A DNA stretch of 64,000 nt from Phlegmacium glaucopus (GCA_015039465.1 MU130378.1:1554570-1618569), one strand, 5' to 3'; positions 10,901 through 24,277 are shown, numbered from the stretch's first letter. Numbers and translations are program-made. Notes: generated by a model not told the origin, from the sequence alone.

Positions 10901-13103
10901 ATGCCAAGCACATCTCTTTCGAACAATCACCTCTCGACGTTCAATCCAGGACTAGTAAACTCAAATAGACCTCTTAAATGTCGCATATCCAAGACACATT
11001 TTCAGCATCTACCTTTGCAAGGACAAAACATTCCAGAGCCCCTCGATATATGCGCAAAGCTAGTCGCATTCCGCGAGGGTCGAAAAGAAGGTGATCCCAT
11101 CTCTGGCGGGTGAATAGTTCTAAATAGCTGAAGTTGTACATGTCCGTCTAGCCATACTGTTGAGCCTCAACAGACCGGCCATAATCGGAAGAAACCCAGA
11201 TCTATGGTAACATATGCGATTTTGTTTTTTTCTAATCCTCAACCCCTTCTAGCTCTTATGTTGTAAATGACGCCCTGGTTTCCGGGATTCACTGCAAACT
11301 ATATGCGTAAGGTCTTCTCTCAGAAGTAATCACCGAACCTCAATCATTTTGTGCTTGATTACAGTGTTCGGTCGCCAAGTGGCGGCATAATCATCTCATG
11401 CCAGGCAGGATATCCATTGCAAGACACCATCGCATGGACTCACTGAACCCTTACCTAGGATTTATCACGAAACGGAATTATTCTCAATGGTCAATACATC
11501 AGGAAAACGTCCATTATTCTCATGGATGGGGACGTCATCCAACTTCCCAATTCACTTAGTCCGTCCTATTCTTATTTGATAATATTGGAACTAGAAGCTT
11601 TTTTAGTGTTGACATGTGTGCATATCTGGAAGGAACGCCCAGAGAAGTTGACGTTATTTGAACCTACTCCACCCCTGCATCCAGCGCATAAAGTATTACT
11701 TAGGTTATTTCAACATTAATTAATCTTGCGCTAACCGTCTGGCAGCACATTGGCAACTATATTGTTACTTCACAATGCTTGGGGACTGGGTCCTTTGCCA
11801 CGGTTAATCTAGCCATAGATCCAGCGAGACACCGCCAGGTGGCGTGTAAAAGCATCAGGACGAAGCGGGATCATGAAGTTGACCAGGTTATGAAGGAGAT
11901 CAGGATCCTTATGACTCTGAAGCATGTCAGTGACATTATCAACTTGTTTTATCGTCCTCTCAACATCCTCTCAGCCCAACATCAATGAAATATACGACAC
12001 GGAAGAAAACAATAAATTCATGTCTGTTGCACCCGTTTTATCCTGTCGGATACTACGTCTAATAATAGTCGGATGAAGTCATATATTTCTCCAGCTGTGT
12101 ACTGGCGGAGACCTTTTCACATATATTCACCACACTGCGGGGACAGGCAGCCAAATATGCGAAGCTGAGGCTAAGTATATCATGTATCAGCTTCTTCGAG
12201 GGTTGAAGTACCTGCACGAGAAGATGATCTCTCATCGAGGTCTGTTTTCATGCCTTCGATTCGCCATAGGTGCTGATTGTTCTTACAGACCTCAAGGCAT
12301 TTGTATTTTGCGCCCATTTGTCCTTATGTCTAACATTTTCCGTAGCCCGAAAATATCTTACTTTATTGCCCAGGTCCTTACCCTCGGATCCTCATCGCTG
12401 ATTTTGGACTAGCACGTCCGAATGCATATCAAGAGACCTTCAACGTATGCGGAACTGTCTCTTATCTACCACCTGAAGGCATACTTGCTCTGGATAACAA
12501 ACATCTGGGATACATTGGGTATGGACATGGTCATCTGCAGGATGTATTCAAGTATACTGAGTTTCCCTGAGAATGCCGGCTGATTGCTGGAGTGCTGGAG
12601 TGATTCTGTATATCATGCTCTGGTATGTTTCGGAAAAAGATGACTCGATTTTCAATTTCGCTTCCAGTGTAGAATTCTTACTATATCGCCAGCGGCTCTC
12701 ATCCTTTTGATCACGACCCTCAGACATCGTCGAACTGGTTCACTAATACGAGTGGCTCTCATGCACCAGATTCCCAACAGCCATATAACAAGTCCAACCA
12801 AGACACGAAAGTCAAAGAGCGCATTGTTCATGGCTCGGTAGACTTTTTCGAGGATCCTTGGTCTCAACTTCCTGATGGTTTGTCTTGATATCATTCCTCT
12901 TGGTTCGCTGACCCGCCTTTTCTTTTTTGTCGCGACTTCAAGCCAGATCGCTTGTCAATTCGTTGTTAGTCTATGACCATATACAACGTGCCACCGTACA
13001 TTCTGCTCTGAAAAGCAAATGGATCGACAGTGAACTCGATGAACTAGCAACATTGTATCAAATCAGAATCGAAGCTGAAAATTCAAGAAACACTCGTGTC
13101 TGA
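10901..13103 (+). CDS. FHA-domain serine/threonine kinase (Cds1/Chk2/Mek1-like, CAMK/RAD53 type)
   Basis: A predicted phosphothreonine-binding checkpoint or meiotic kinase. The N-terminal FHA domain shows RPAIIGRNPDL, VVNDALVSGIHCKLYA and CQDLSRNGIILNG, then the MDGDVIQLP strand. The kinase domain starts with the glycine loop LGTGSFATVNLA, the lysine in VACKSIR, the glutamate in VMKEIRIL, hinge FMSVAPLCTGGDLF, catalytic HRDLKPENILL, ADFGLARPN, a PPE in place of APE (GTVSYLPPEGI) and DCWSAGVILYIML. All catalytic residues are present. The protein is short, under 500 residues, as in Mek1-type kinases, and has no long SQ/TQ tail. Two introns seem to use GC donors (11405-11458 and 12297-12345). 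The hinge has Pro where most relatives have Glu. Cds1 and Mek1 cannot be told apart by eye. Confidence 0.85.
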
Positions 13104-13264
13104 GAAAACAGCACAACAGGATCGATTCATTTGGTCATAACGAATAATTAGAAAAATGTGCTTCTGCCCTTGATCATACATTTCTTTGCATTGTCGCGTT
13201 ATGCTTTCAGGAAGTTAGCATGGACTGAAAGTCGTTTAAACCAGCGGTGGGATGAGATAAAGAG

Positions 13265-14401
13265 CTAGCTCTTACAGTGGATATGGTCCGATGCAAACGT
13301 GGAAACCTGTCAACTCCTTCAGTAAATATTTTAAACTCTTTAGTGGAGGTTATGCGCACGAAATAATAACTGTGATCATAGCCTTCCTGGCTCCTGACAC
13401 GGACCTGAAATTCATCATAACCTGCGGCGCGAGCCGCCTTTAGGAAGTTCTCTGGCAAAAGTTGGCCTTGCTGATAGAACTTGTCACTCGTCCCCTGGTA
13501 AATTACATTCAAATAAGTGCATGGTCGAAATTCGCAAAAAAAAGATACGTGCATAATCAATCAAAATATGAACTGGATCCTTCGATTTTGAGATCAATTC
13601 AGTTGCATCGTACTTGTTGCGACCCTCTGTAGTGCCTCCTTGTAGATATCCATTGAACGCCTTTTTTCCCCATGCGCATTCTGAAGGATTGGTTATGGGT
13701 GAAAACGCAGATGCGGATCGATACTGTTTTGTATTTGAGGCTAGGTACAAGGTGAGAGCCCCATGACCACCCATGCTGTGTCCGAAAATCGATTGCCGTT
13801 TAAAATCCTGTGAGACAATGATAAATAAAAAATTAGCAACCCTGACATCGAATCGAAAGGCGACGACGGACAACTGGAAGTCCAGCAGCTTCTATAACCT
13901 GAGGCAACTCAACGGCGACATGAGTGGCCATGTTGTAACATTTTGTGTATTCCGGTTTAGTTGCATCAAGGTAAAAGCCAGCACCAGTTCCAAAGTCCCA
14001 GTCATCGTCCTCTCCTGGGACTCCTGCGCCACGCGGAGAAGTATCTGGGAAAAGCATTGCGATACCTTGAGACGAAGCTACAGCCAGAAATCCGCCTTTC
14101 TGTGCCCTAATTGAGAGATAAGGAGCTCTGAATTAGATCTTGAAGTATGTTTACACACCCGTTATCTTCTGTGCAAGTCAGTCCAGATAGATAAACCAAC
14201 ACCGGGACTTTGGCCTTAGTTGCGTTGAATGGCAAAAAGAGGTTGAATCGAGCATCGAGTCCTCCTAGAGCAGTAGACTGGATACTTGAAGCTTGAATGC
14301 GATATGAAATATTTTGTTCCAAATGTGCTTACTTTGAACTTGTATTTGATCAGTTCTCCTTCAAATACTTTGTTCGAATCAAGTTTATCTAGGATCGACA
14401 T
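13265..14401 (-). CDS. S-formylglutathione hydrolase (esterase D family)
   Basis: Cytosolic alpha/beta hydrolase that splits S-formylglutathione to formate and glutathione, the second step of glutathione-dependent formaldehyde oxidation. The start gives MSILDKLDSNKVFEGELIK. Family motifs follow: VPVLVYLSGLTCTEDN, LFPDTSPRG with DDWDFGTGAGFYLDAT, the nucleophile elbow GHSMGGHGAL, the acid in LIDYGTSDKF and the histidine in EGYDHSYYF. The final short exon, read after an intron at 13307, gives VSTFASDHIHCKS, the usual family C-terminus. The full catalytic triad is present. It ends tail-to-tail with the FHA kinase and diverges from the P450. Confidence 0.93.
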
Positions 14402-14634
14402 GATGATGAGAATAACTTTGGTTTTGTGGGAATTTAGATGATGTCTCGGAATATGAATGCGGTCCGCGTCAGAGAATCCGAAATTAGGCCCATGTGAAGC
14501 AATTGTGGTAGGGCCACTGCTATTATGGCTATTTTTTTGTAAATCTTCCGTCACGTGTAACGAATATCCTCGATCTTATCTTATCTCCTGTCGGTTCAAC
14601 CAAAACGTTCAACTCTCAACAAAGAGTCCCACCA

Positions 14635-16737
14635 ATGGATACCACAGACGTGGAAAGCGGAAGCTCGATTGTCATATTTGTGCTCCTAGGGGTCTTTATC
14701 GCGTATATGCTGCTTTCAAGGACAGAAAGGACAGAACCAGACGTAAGCCAAGAAAATGACACTCACCTCACTCATCTGATATTCATTTTTACCAGCTGAA
14801 GCATATTCCCACTATTGGACAATCTAATTATCTGCGCTCATATTTTGACGCATTAAAATCACTGTTTAATGGGCCTACTGTTGTTCAGAAAGGATACGAG
14901 AAGGTCTGGTGTCACTTGCAGTGTTATTGAAATTTGGACTCAATAGTCAACTGTTTTCGATCCATACATAGTACCACCCCGGAATTTTCAAAATTGCAAT
15001 CCTTGATCGCTGGATAATCGTAGTCACTGGAACTGGATTTATTGAAGACATTCGTAAAGCGCCAGAGGACGAGTTGTCATTTATTTCAGCCACAAACGAG
15101 GCGAGTTCGTTACATACTCCAAGTGTTTCTTTCCATGAATCTAACCATTTACTTCTAGCTAGCTCATTCCATTAATTATCTGGGACAAAACCACCCCGTT
15201 GCGTTGAATGCTCATGAAATCCTCGTCACGGATATCACACGAAATTTACCGTTTATTGTATCCAATATTCGTGATGAGATGATTTCTGCTTTCAGCGATG
15301 CCATGGATACGACGGACTCGGAGAATTCTTCAGGTACGGGGTTCAATTTGTCGCCCAATCCATAGCTAAGACTGAAACTTCCTGTCTTGTTACACGACTA
15401 TCCAGGCTGGACGGAATTTGATGCACTTGAACTGGTTTCGCAGATTATAACGAGGGTCAATAATCGAGCTTTAGTTGGCCTTCCCCTTTGTACGTGTATT
15501 TATTGTTTGGATTCTCAAGCTCTTGTTCATTCTTTATTGTCAGGCCGCGATGCAAATTTCTCCTCTGGCTGTATATCTATGTCAAGAGACGCATACCATC
15601 TGATTCCTCCTCTTCCTCTGTTTGGTTCAATTGTCTCGTAAGGGCATCACTTTTCTGGCTGACTTATTTGACCTTGACATCTTTGGAAATAGTTTCGTGA
15701 ACAAAATAACATCAGGCTCTTTTTCCCGCAGGCGACGCTCTCGAAAGATGCTCGTGCGTCTAATTGCAGATCGTCAAAAGATGAACGTCAAACACGAGCA
15801 AGAGCATCCCCCCTTTCTGAAACCTGTCAGTTGATCCATACTATCCGCTTAGTTTTGAATATAAAGCTCATCCGATATGCGAACAGAATGATCTCCTCTC
15901 ATGGATTCTACAAGATAATGCGAATCAAGTATCAACTGAAAATATAGCTTCAAACCTTCTTGACATTTGTTTTTCCACAAATACAATGCTGTCCTTAGTG
16001 AGTTCACATCTCAGGTACAAGGTTCAGCTCTATATGTTTGTTTTTTTCATAGAGCTTTACGCAAGTATTGTATCATATCGCTGCTAATCATCAATATGTC
16101 ATTCCTATGCGCCAAGAAATAGATAGCATATCGAGGCGAGATGGGTGGACCAAAGATGCTCTTGATAAGATGAGCAAGGTCGATAGTTTTATAAAAGAAT
16201 CGATGCGGTTGACCTCGACATCTACACGTGAGTATATTTACCTACTTCGCATAGTACTTCTTCATATACACTATAGTGTCTATGATGCGCAAAAGTTTGA
16301 GACGGTTTACTTTTTCCGATGGTACTGTCATCCCACCAGGAGCACTTATCTTTGCTGCCGGGCAAGCACGACACATGGATCCCAGTATACGTCCGACCGC
16401 AGATCTCTTCGACGGCTTCTCTTTTTCCAACCTCGAAAAGGAGCAACAAGAAAGCGGTTTTTTTAGGCCTCTAACTTGCAATCTCGGTAGTACCGTGAGT
16501 GGAGCGCGGTTTAAGCTGGTGACTACAATGCCAGATTACCTCGTGTGGGGGTATGGCAGACATGCGTGTTCTGGGAGGTTCTTTGCGGCTTTAATGTTGA
16601 AACTCGTGTTGGCTCATGTAGTTTTGCGGTATGACGTGAAGTTTGAGAATGATGAGGATGCGAGGCCTGAAGATATGATTGTTGGGTTTAACCGATTGCC
16701 GAACCCTCATGCCAAGGTGTTGCTCCGAAAAAGATGA
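14635..16737 (+). CDS. Cytochrome P450, membrane-anchored (ent-kaurene oxidase/CYP512-like group)
   Basis: Haem-thiolate mono-oxygenase with an N-terminal anchor (SSIVIFVLLGVFIAYMLL, residues about 10-27) followed by a basic stretch. At least eight introns were followed. Landmarks are LGQNHPVALNAHEILVTDI, RVNNRALVGLPLCRDAN, the I-helix segment STNTMLSLSFTQVLYHIA, the K-helix ExxR inside FIKESMRLTS, and the haem loop WGYGRHACSG with its cysteine ligand. The I helix lacks the usual acidic residue-threonine pair, and the haem loop has Trp where most P450s have Phe. The fold looks intact. Substrate is unknown; neighbours (hydrolases) do not form an obvious secondary-metabolite cluster. Confidence 0.88.
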
Positions 16738-16893
16738 TTTTTAAAAAACGCCTGTAGCTATTATTTTGCAAGAGATTATTGACGACTTAATACCCCTTCC
16801 TGGATTGTAACTATATAGATAATGTGATGTGAAGTAGAAATACTGTTGTCTACTTATATAATAGAATTTCAAGTGAGAAATGAGATATGTGGG

Positions 16894-18504
16894 TTATGAC
16901 CAGATCCGTTTTTTTGATTGTTGTGGATTTAGATCTGGATTGGTGGGACGAGGCGATGCGGCTGCGTGTTCCTCCTCTGTTGATGACTTACCAGGGTGTT
17001 CTTCCAGCTCCACACCCGGTCCGACGTTAGGTTTCTCTATCTCTCCGTCCTCATGGGGATTTTGATCCTCCTGGCCCTGGCCTTCGACCTCGCGGGCCAA
17101 CATATCGGCAATACCCAAGTAGAATGTGGCTGGACGGAACTTGATCTCGTTGCCCATCATCTCTGCCCATTTATAGCGTGCAGTGTTAATCCAGCCTACG
17201 AGATCGAGATGGTTTACTTGTGATAATGTGCCCAGGTAGGTGCCCTATGTGAAAAAGGTAAAGAGGGTGAATTTAGTAGAAGAGATGAAGGAGACGAACC
17301 CATTTGGATGATTCCACGGAGACAAGACCGTCGTTCGGGCCTTCCTTTTCCAAGATTACGGAATGTGGCCATCTAAGTGGGAAGAGATAAGCGGTTACGA
17401 AGGAAGGATGTTAAGACGAGATACGAACTTCCAGGTATCGATAAGACCAGGATCATATACTGCACCCCAGCTAAAATATTGTACACCAGGTACATCTGGA
17501 GTTTCCTCGTTGAATTTCCGCATGCTATCCAAAGTGAGTGATTCGAAAGCTTTTCCGTCTCCACCTCCATTAGGTAGGAGGTCTAGGAGGGAGAGTACGG
17601 AAGGCATTCGGGTGGGACCAACGGTGGAGAGGAAGTGGTCCGCAAAGGAAGATCCACGATGAGGTGTGGCGATAGTAGTGATGGAAAGGACTTTAAATTT
17701 TCGTTCTGTGAGGTGGGTGGTGAGGTATCGACAGTCGAGACCACCCTTTAGATTAAAAACGGCCTAAGAAGGAGATGACTGTGTAGAATGGGAAGACAAA
17801 CCATGCTGTGCCCTAGAATGGGTACAATTGAGAAATAGCAAATTAGGGGGGGGGGGAGAAGAACTGACCGATGAGATGTACGCCCCTATCAGGATATACG
17901 GATGAGATTTTCTGTTCTAGAACTTTTGCTCTGTCTACTGGGCTGCTTGTAGCTGGAACTCGAGTGATGAGAACTTGAGTTCCATTTTGTTCGAGTACTT
18001 CTTTTATTCCACGCCAATGAGTTACTTCGAAGGGAGCAATAGCTGGTCCTATGGTGACCGAGTCAAAGCCAAGGAGACCATGGCAGAATATCACTGGATT
18101 GGATGGAGAGAGGTCTGTTGAACAGAGTTAATGGTGGTTAACATGGGAGTGAATGAGAGTCATGAACATTTTTTGTCAATATCTTCATTTGGTGGTGAAG
18201 ACTGTTGTTGGAACCACCATTGCCATGAGGAAGTAATTGGAGATGATTGAAAAGAATCGCGAGAGGATGTATGTATGGAACGTAGTGAATCGAGAGAGGA
18301 AGAAGATGGACAAGATTGGGTGAGGTTGATAGAAGGGGGACGTTGTAGATCTTGGGGAGGGTGGTAAATGCGGGATATTGGGAGCTGTGGAGAAAGAGAA
18401 GCAGTTGGGAGAGTTGACCTCGTAAGATTGTCAAAGAAAGGGGGAGGACGTCGAGGAGGACGGAGTCGGGCCATTGATGGCCGTCTGGGCATAGATGGGT
18501 CCAT
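16894..18504 (-). CDS. Alpha/beta-hydrolase, triacylglycerol-lipase-like
   Basis: A lipase-family hydrolase, about 430 residues. The N-terminal ~115 residues are Pro/Ser/Arg-rich and not conserved. The core starts NPVIFCHGLLGFDSVTIG (oxyanion-hole HG), then EVTHWRGIKEVLEQNGTQV and VHLIGHSMGGLDCRYL with the serine elbow, KVLSITTIATPHRGSSFAD, the acid in GPNDGLVSVESSKW and the histidine in VNHLDLVGW. This order resembles bacterial class I lipases and their fungal relatives. The triad is complete. The serine elbow GHSM/GGLD is split by an intron, and another intron carries an 11-base G/C run (17846-17856). No signal peptide is evident, so an intracellular lipase is likely. The hydrophilic C-terminal tail is acidic and proline-rich. 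Confidence 0.82.
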
Positions 18505-19152
18505 GGTGTGACATGTACATCTCCGTCAATGCTCTCTCTTCCGTCTCTCCTTCCAGCTAATCCAGCTCTCAAAGATAGTAAGTAATTAAAATATCAATAT
18601 CAATACACTAAGTAGTAGACTATCAATACTAGCTACTACAACTTTGGATCAATTAACTCATCAACCAGGTATTATCACAAATCCTCACCCGTTCGTCCTT
18701 TTCCTCGTCCTACTACAACTACTTACTTTGATGGACAGAACCCCAATCTATATCTGTGCATTTGAAAGTAAATAAATTCACTTTTACTTACAAGTTCTTT
18801 CCCTCTTATTTCTCCAGAATGCAACCGTCTCTGGCCTTCTCACAGGTCACTCATGGCCCATCGAAAGAAAGACCATAACACGGAGGACGACTCCCAAGTA
18901 ATCACATGGAACCAGGATTTAGCATAGATTAGTAGTTACCAAGTATATATGTACTGAGTCTAATACTCCTTCGCAACCATATTTTTGACACGGTGGGATA
19001 TTTTACTTGGTGAAATACTCAAGGCAAACTTGAACACACAGCCCTGCTGCTACTCCTCATCAATTCAATTATCTCTTCATATCCTGAATTCATCTTAATC
19101 TCTCTTTTTCTTTCCCACCATATCGTCTTTCTTTGCTGTCCGGTCTTCAAGA
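18505..19152. other. Divergent intergenic region between the lipase and Tea1-like gene
   Basis: About 650 bases. The 100 bases before the Tea1-like ATG are strongly pyrimidine-rich (CT tracts), as in many basidiomycete promoters and 5' leaders. No RNA gene or repeat was recognised. Confidence 0.5.
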
Positions 19153-22100
19153 ATGTCCTTCTTCTCCAGGAAGAAGCAACAGCCTGCAGCTCCCCCTCCT
19201 ACAAATGTCACAGTTACACAGACCCCAACTCAAGCTCTGGCTCAACTCTCAATCTCAAATAGGGATCCTGGTCAACCCGGGAGTTTGCGTGGGGATAATT
19301 CTTTGACCCAGTATGTAGAAACATACCATCAACTCTTTCCGTACTTTTTTAATGTCTTTCAGACCTCCAGGTGGTCTTGTGGCCATACCTCAACAGCAGC
19401 AGCAGCCGCAACAACAACAGCCGCAACTGCAGCCCTTACGATCTCAAAGCCGAAATAACAACTCGAATCCTAGCATACAGACCTCCCAATCCCACCAGCA
19501 GCAGCAACCCCCTCGTCACCAACCGGCTTTCCCCTGGTCCGCTCGCCGACTTACACTACTCCCTCCAAATGTGCATAACAAGCCTGCTGCCTCTACACCT
19601 TCTCCCCCTCCTTTCCCTCGATACGGCCATGCTCTGCCAGCCAATGCCGGCCCTGGCGGAGAACTCTATATTTTCGGTGGCCTGGTTCGGGAATCGGCAA
19701 GGAATGATGTTTACCTTTTCTCAACGCGGGACAACTCCGCCTGTCTGTTACATACTACCGGGTCGGTCCCCAGTCCACGAATGGGCCATGCAAGTGCCCT
19801 CGTCGGGGATGCCTTGATTGTTTGGGGTGGAGATACCAATACGGATCCAACATCAAAGATAGACAAACATGATAATGGGTTGTATCTGTTGAGCTTATGT
19901 GCGTATGACAATCCGTAGTATGTTTCTTGCTTCCTTATCATTCTGCTCAAAGTGTCTCGGGAGTGGAGGCTGTTGGAAATATCGGGGCAGGCGCCAGTAG
20001 GTCGATATGGACATGCTGTAACCATGGTAGGCACCAAGTTTTTTGTATTCGGTGGACAGGTGGATGGAGAGTTTTTGAATGACTTGTGGGCATTTGACCT
20101 TCAACTGCGTAAGTTGAATATTTCAACCTTACCTCTTCATGATGATATTCACTATCTATATCATTGAAGTGAAAACAAAGTCCTTCTGGGAACTTTGTGA
20201 GCCTACAAGTCCTGAAAAACCGGCGCAAAGAACAGGCCATGTTTGCATAACATTTGAAGACCAGATCATAGTGTAACTGCAACGTTGTCTCTTTATATAA
20301 TTTTTATTGATACGTCCTTGTTAGCTTTGGTGGAACGGATGGCAAGTACCATTACAACGACACATGGTCATTTAGTCTGCAAACTGGGAAGTGGACCGAA
20401 TTGCAGTGCATTGGATTCATCCCTTCCCCACGAGAGGGTCACGCGGCAGCTATAGTTGGCAACGTTATCTACATCTTTGGCGGTCGAGGTGTTGATGGAA
20501 AGGACTTGAGTGATCTGGCTGCGTTCAAGATTTCAAGTGCGTTCTTGCACAACATGTTAGATCTGGGTAACCGCACTGATGTTCATGGTAGATCAAAGAT
20601 GGTATATGTTCCAAAACATGGGCCCGTCACCTAGTGGGAGGTCTGGGCATGCCATGGCATCCATTGGCACAAAAGTATATGTATTGGGAGGTGAATCATT
20701 TTCACCGTCCAAGTCGGATGATCCTAGTATTACCCATGTATTGGACACAAGTTGGTATCATTCTCTGCCGCGAAGTTATCATCATTCATGACGTTCTTTT
20801 TTTTAGAACACATTAAATATCCCGAGGACAACAAAGGTCCTCCCGCTTCCGCTGTTCCAACTAGCAACCAGAATACAGCCCGGCGTCCATCTGTAACACA
20901 GAATCCACAAAATATACCACAGTCACAAGGACCCCCCCCTTCTACACCCAACATCAACGGTCGTTCCATGTCTCCTAGCGTCGCTCCTGATCGTGCTATG
21001 TCTCCCGCCACACGGCCAGGTCCAAATGGCGTTGTCCAGCAGGCTTTTTCCAATTCCGCAACAGTAGGAAACGGAAAGGGTAATAAGGCACCTGTACGAC
21101 CCAAAAGGGAAGATGACGACTTCAACTCACAAGAAGATGGCTACGACATGGTCAGTTCCGAATCATTTGGCATGCGCGAGCGGACGGTATCGCCTGATCA
21201 ACAAGCACGCGCCAAAAGTCCGGCTCAGGCGAGTGTGGCGAGTCGCGCGGTGTCGCCTTCTTCTAACGCCGGCCATGGACCTGCACCCAATATGATTGGA
21301 GTTTCGATGGGTATTAATGGCCGATCGTCGCCTGCTGTGACAGGTCGGGCTTCACCTATCACTGGACGTGCATCTCCTGCCGTCGAGCGTCCAAGACCTG
21401 GAGGAGAGAGTTATCCAGCGGTAGCTGCACCTACGGGTATGGTGAATGGGTTCCGACCTGCTTCGAGGACTGGGAATAGTTCCGTCGGAAATGTGGCGGC
21501 TGATTTACTCAGAGATTTGAAGGCGAAAGATGTGGAATTGGATAGCGTGAGGAGACAGTTGGTGTGGATGAAGGAGGCTTTGGCGAAAGCTACTCGTGCT
21601 GGCTATGTTCAAACGGATAGGGAGGGCAGTCCTGAGCTTGCAGATGATGGTGCTAAGGAAAGCAGATATGCCGAACTGGCGCTCAAATTTAAGCAGTTCA
21701 GGGCTCAAATGCAGGTAAGTAGACGTAACATGCCAGTAGAAGCCGTTATATTTATTTATTTCCGCAGAATGCTATGGCAGAACAAGCCAGGCAAATATCG
21801 GAGCGTCTTGCTGATGCTGAACGCATGAGAGCGGGTGCAATCCAAGAGGCGGCCTATTATCGTTCTAAAGTGGCTGCTTTGGAAGTGAATAACGAGCAAG
21901 AGATCCGGCACGTGGAACAAGGTCGAGTGAAAGAACTCGAGACTCATATGTCTGAGTTGATGAATGAGCGATGGGCACAGGACCGCAAGTTGAACGAGCT
22001 ACACGATTCGCTGGCACTGCAAACAATACTATTTGAGCAGGCGGAAGCTCGTGCCACTGAGGCTGTCAAACGTGCAGACAAAATAGACGACACGCATAAT

Positions 22101-24025
22101 CGCACCGCAGGGCTATATGACGACCTTTTGCAGAAGCATGATATCCTGGAAGTCAATTTCCGAGATCACCAAGATCGGCTCGTCTCTCAGAGCTCCTTGC
22201 TTGAGCAAAGGGAAGCAGACGAGCTCGGTCTACGTGCCCAGGTGGAAGAATTGACGGAATCACGCGAGCAACATATACGAGCTCTCGATCAAACGCGTAT
22301 TGCTCTACAAGCCGCTTCGAGCCGTGCAGATGAAGTCGACATACAATATCAACGTGCACGGGAACAGATCAACAGATTAGAGAACGACCTCGTTGAAGTG
22401 CGAGGTGAGCTTGAGCTGCGGACGTTGGAGTCTGAAACGGCTCGTACAAGGCTTACTGATGCTGAAAATTCATGGGCGAAGTCTCGAGAGGAAGTAGATG
22501 CTTTCAGGGCTCTTACCACTGGCACTCTGGGGCAATTGCTTGATTTACATCGTGATCTCAAGGCAGATGAAGATCGCCATTTACGTGGACATTCAGAAAA
22601 ACTTCAAGCTGTTGAAGCCGAGGCGCAGTCTCTTCGAATGATGCTTAGAGAAGTATCTCAACGTATTGAAGAATCGACGGGCAAGCTAAATGAGGAACGT
22701 CGTCGAAACCGTGAACATGAAGCAGAGAATTCCTTACTGCAGTCCCAAATCGTCGTTTTGCGTGGCCAGGTTTATAATGCTCTTGCTGATGCTGCTCGGT
22801 TGCGTAAAGACATGGCTGAAAAGGAGAACCATATTCGTGATAAAGTCAAGGATGCTTCCGATACTACCACCAAGATGGCTATGCTCCGCAATTACCTCGC
22901 GGAAAATGGCATCGGAATCGATGAAGACGACCTTCGACCATCATCTAGATTTAATGGCAATGCTACTCCTGAAGCCATCGTTGATTTGGAAAATAGGCTT
23001 GCAGAGCGCACACGTCTCCATGAAAATGCCGAGCATGAACTCGCGCAGGCTCTTCGTCGAAAGCGTGACGCGGAAACTCAAGTCAACCAACTATCTACCC
23101 AGCTTGATAAAGTTCGAAGTACCCAGAGCCCTGCCAATAACGCTGACGCCGATGCTCGTGTACAAGAGCTCGAGGAAAAGCTTGAGGAAACCGAGAAGCA
23201 CTCTGAGAAACGGATACAACAGCTGGAGGAGGACTACCATGTTGCCGTTCATTACGTCAAGTAAGTTTTTAATTCCCGTCAACACTGCACTACAATGTAG
23301 CTGATTGCGTTATGTAAAGGGGTACGGAGAAGATGATGCGTCGTATACGTGAAGAGATGCACAAGCACAAAAACGCGAATGCCGCACTTCAAGCTGAACT
23401 TGATGCCCTGAGAAATGGCAAACCCATCGATTCACGGTCCGATTCACGGACCCGTAACCTCGTGAACGGCCGCAACACGCCTTCTACAGAAGATGAGGGC
23501 ATGCGAAACCAACTGGTTGATTCTCAAAGACAGGCGCAACGTCTCTTCAATGAGAATAAAGAGCTCCGGCTCCGTCTGGAAAATCTAGAAAAGGAACTGG
23601 AGCTTCTCCGGGATAATCTTTTAGCGTCTCAACGTGAGGCTGATGACCGATTTAGTCAAGTCGAGGAATTGCAAATGGACATTGAACGTCTCCAAGCATC
23701 CCTTGTCATTGCACGTGGAGGCCATGACGAAACCCTCCTAGAAAAACTCAGCAGTGAAAACACAAATCTCCGCCGTGAAAACGATCAACTCTCTCATAAA
23801 ATTGGTCTTCTACTGGAAGACGAACAGCCATCTTTTGGGCGTAGGCCTGTGTCGAGACGACTAAGTACGTCCAGCTCTGAAAATGCCCTTGCATTTGAGA
23901 ATCTGTCTAGCGAATTGGACGATTGGCAAAGACAGCTTGCAAGCTCTATGAGCACTCGACGGCCAATCAGCGATTTCGACGAACCAAGTATCATCACGGA
24001 GCGAACACGATCGCCTCGTTCATAA
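19153..24025 (+). CDS. tea1: Tea1-like kelch-repeat and coiled-coil cell-end polarity protein
   Basis: A scaffold expected to travel on microtubule tips and mark growing cell ends. After a short basic start ([11 protein letters not shown]) and a glutamine-rich tract come kelch repeats: [80 protein letters not shown] and [19 protein letters not shown] (five seen, a sixth probable near 20,180-20,400). A disordered Ser/Pro region with repeated ASP/RAVSPS-like motifs spans roughly 20,800-21,450. The rest, about 800 residues, is a long coiled coil (heptad-rich, e.g. [21 protein letters not shown] split over 23,160-23,230). The tail ends ERTRSPRS. The length, above 1,400 residues, matches Tea1/Kel orthologues. 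It ends tail-to-tail with RRP5. Confidence 0.9.
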
Positions 24026-24277
24026 CATCCTCCGTCCCTTACATTTTAAACAATTCACTGATCTATGTAATTTCAAGTATATACCCACGTATATCTTTTT
24101 TTTCGTCTTGTTGCCCCTCCCCACATTCGCTTGGATCATGATTACCACCCTCATACTACTTAAGTTCATTGCTCTGCTCTCTGGTATGCTGCCCTCCTTA
24201 AATATTATTTTCTCTCCTCTCTCCACGTCACGATTAAATTAAGCAGGTACGGCTACGCTGACGGGTACCTACAATAA

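Noticed and set aside
10901..13103. FHA kinase as a pseudogene
   Set aside because: Apparent breaks disappear once two GC-AG introns and the hinge intron starting GTTTTATCC are removed; all catalytic residues remain.
14635..18504. P450 plus lipase as a secondary-metabolite cluster
   Set aside because: No synthase, transporter or pathway regulator is nearby, and the flanking genes are housekeeping.
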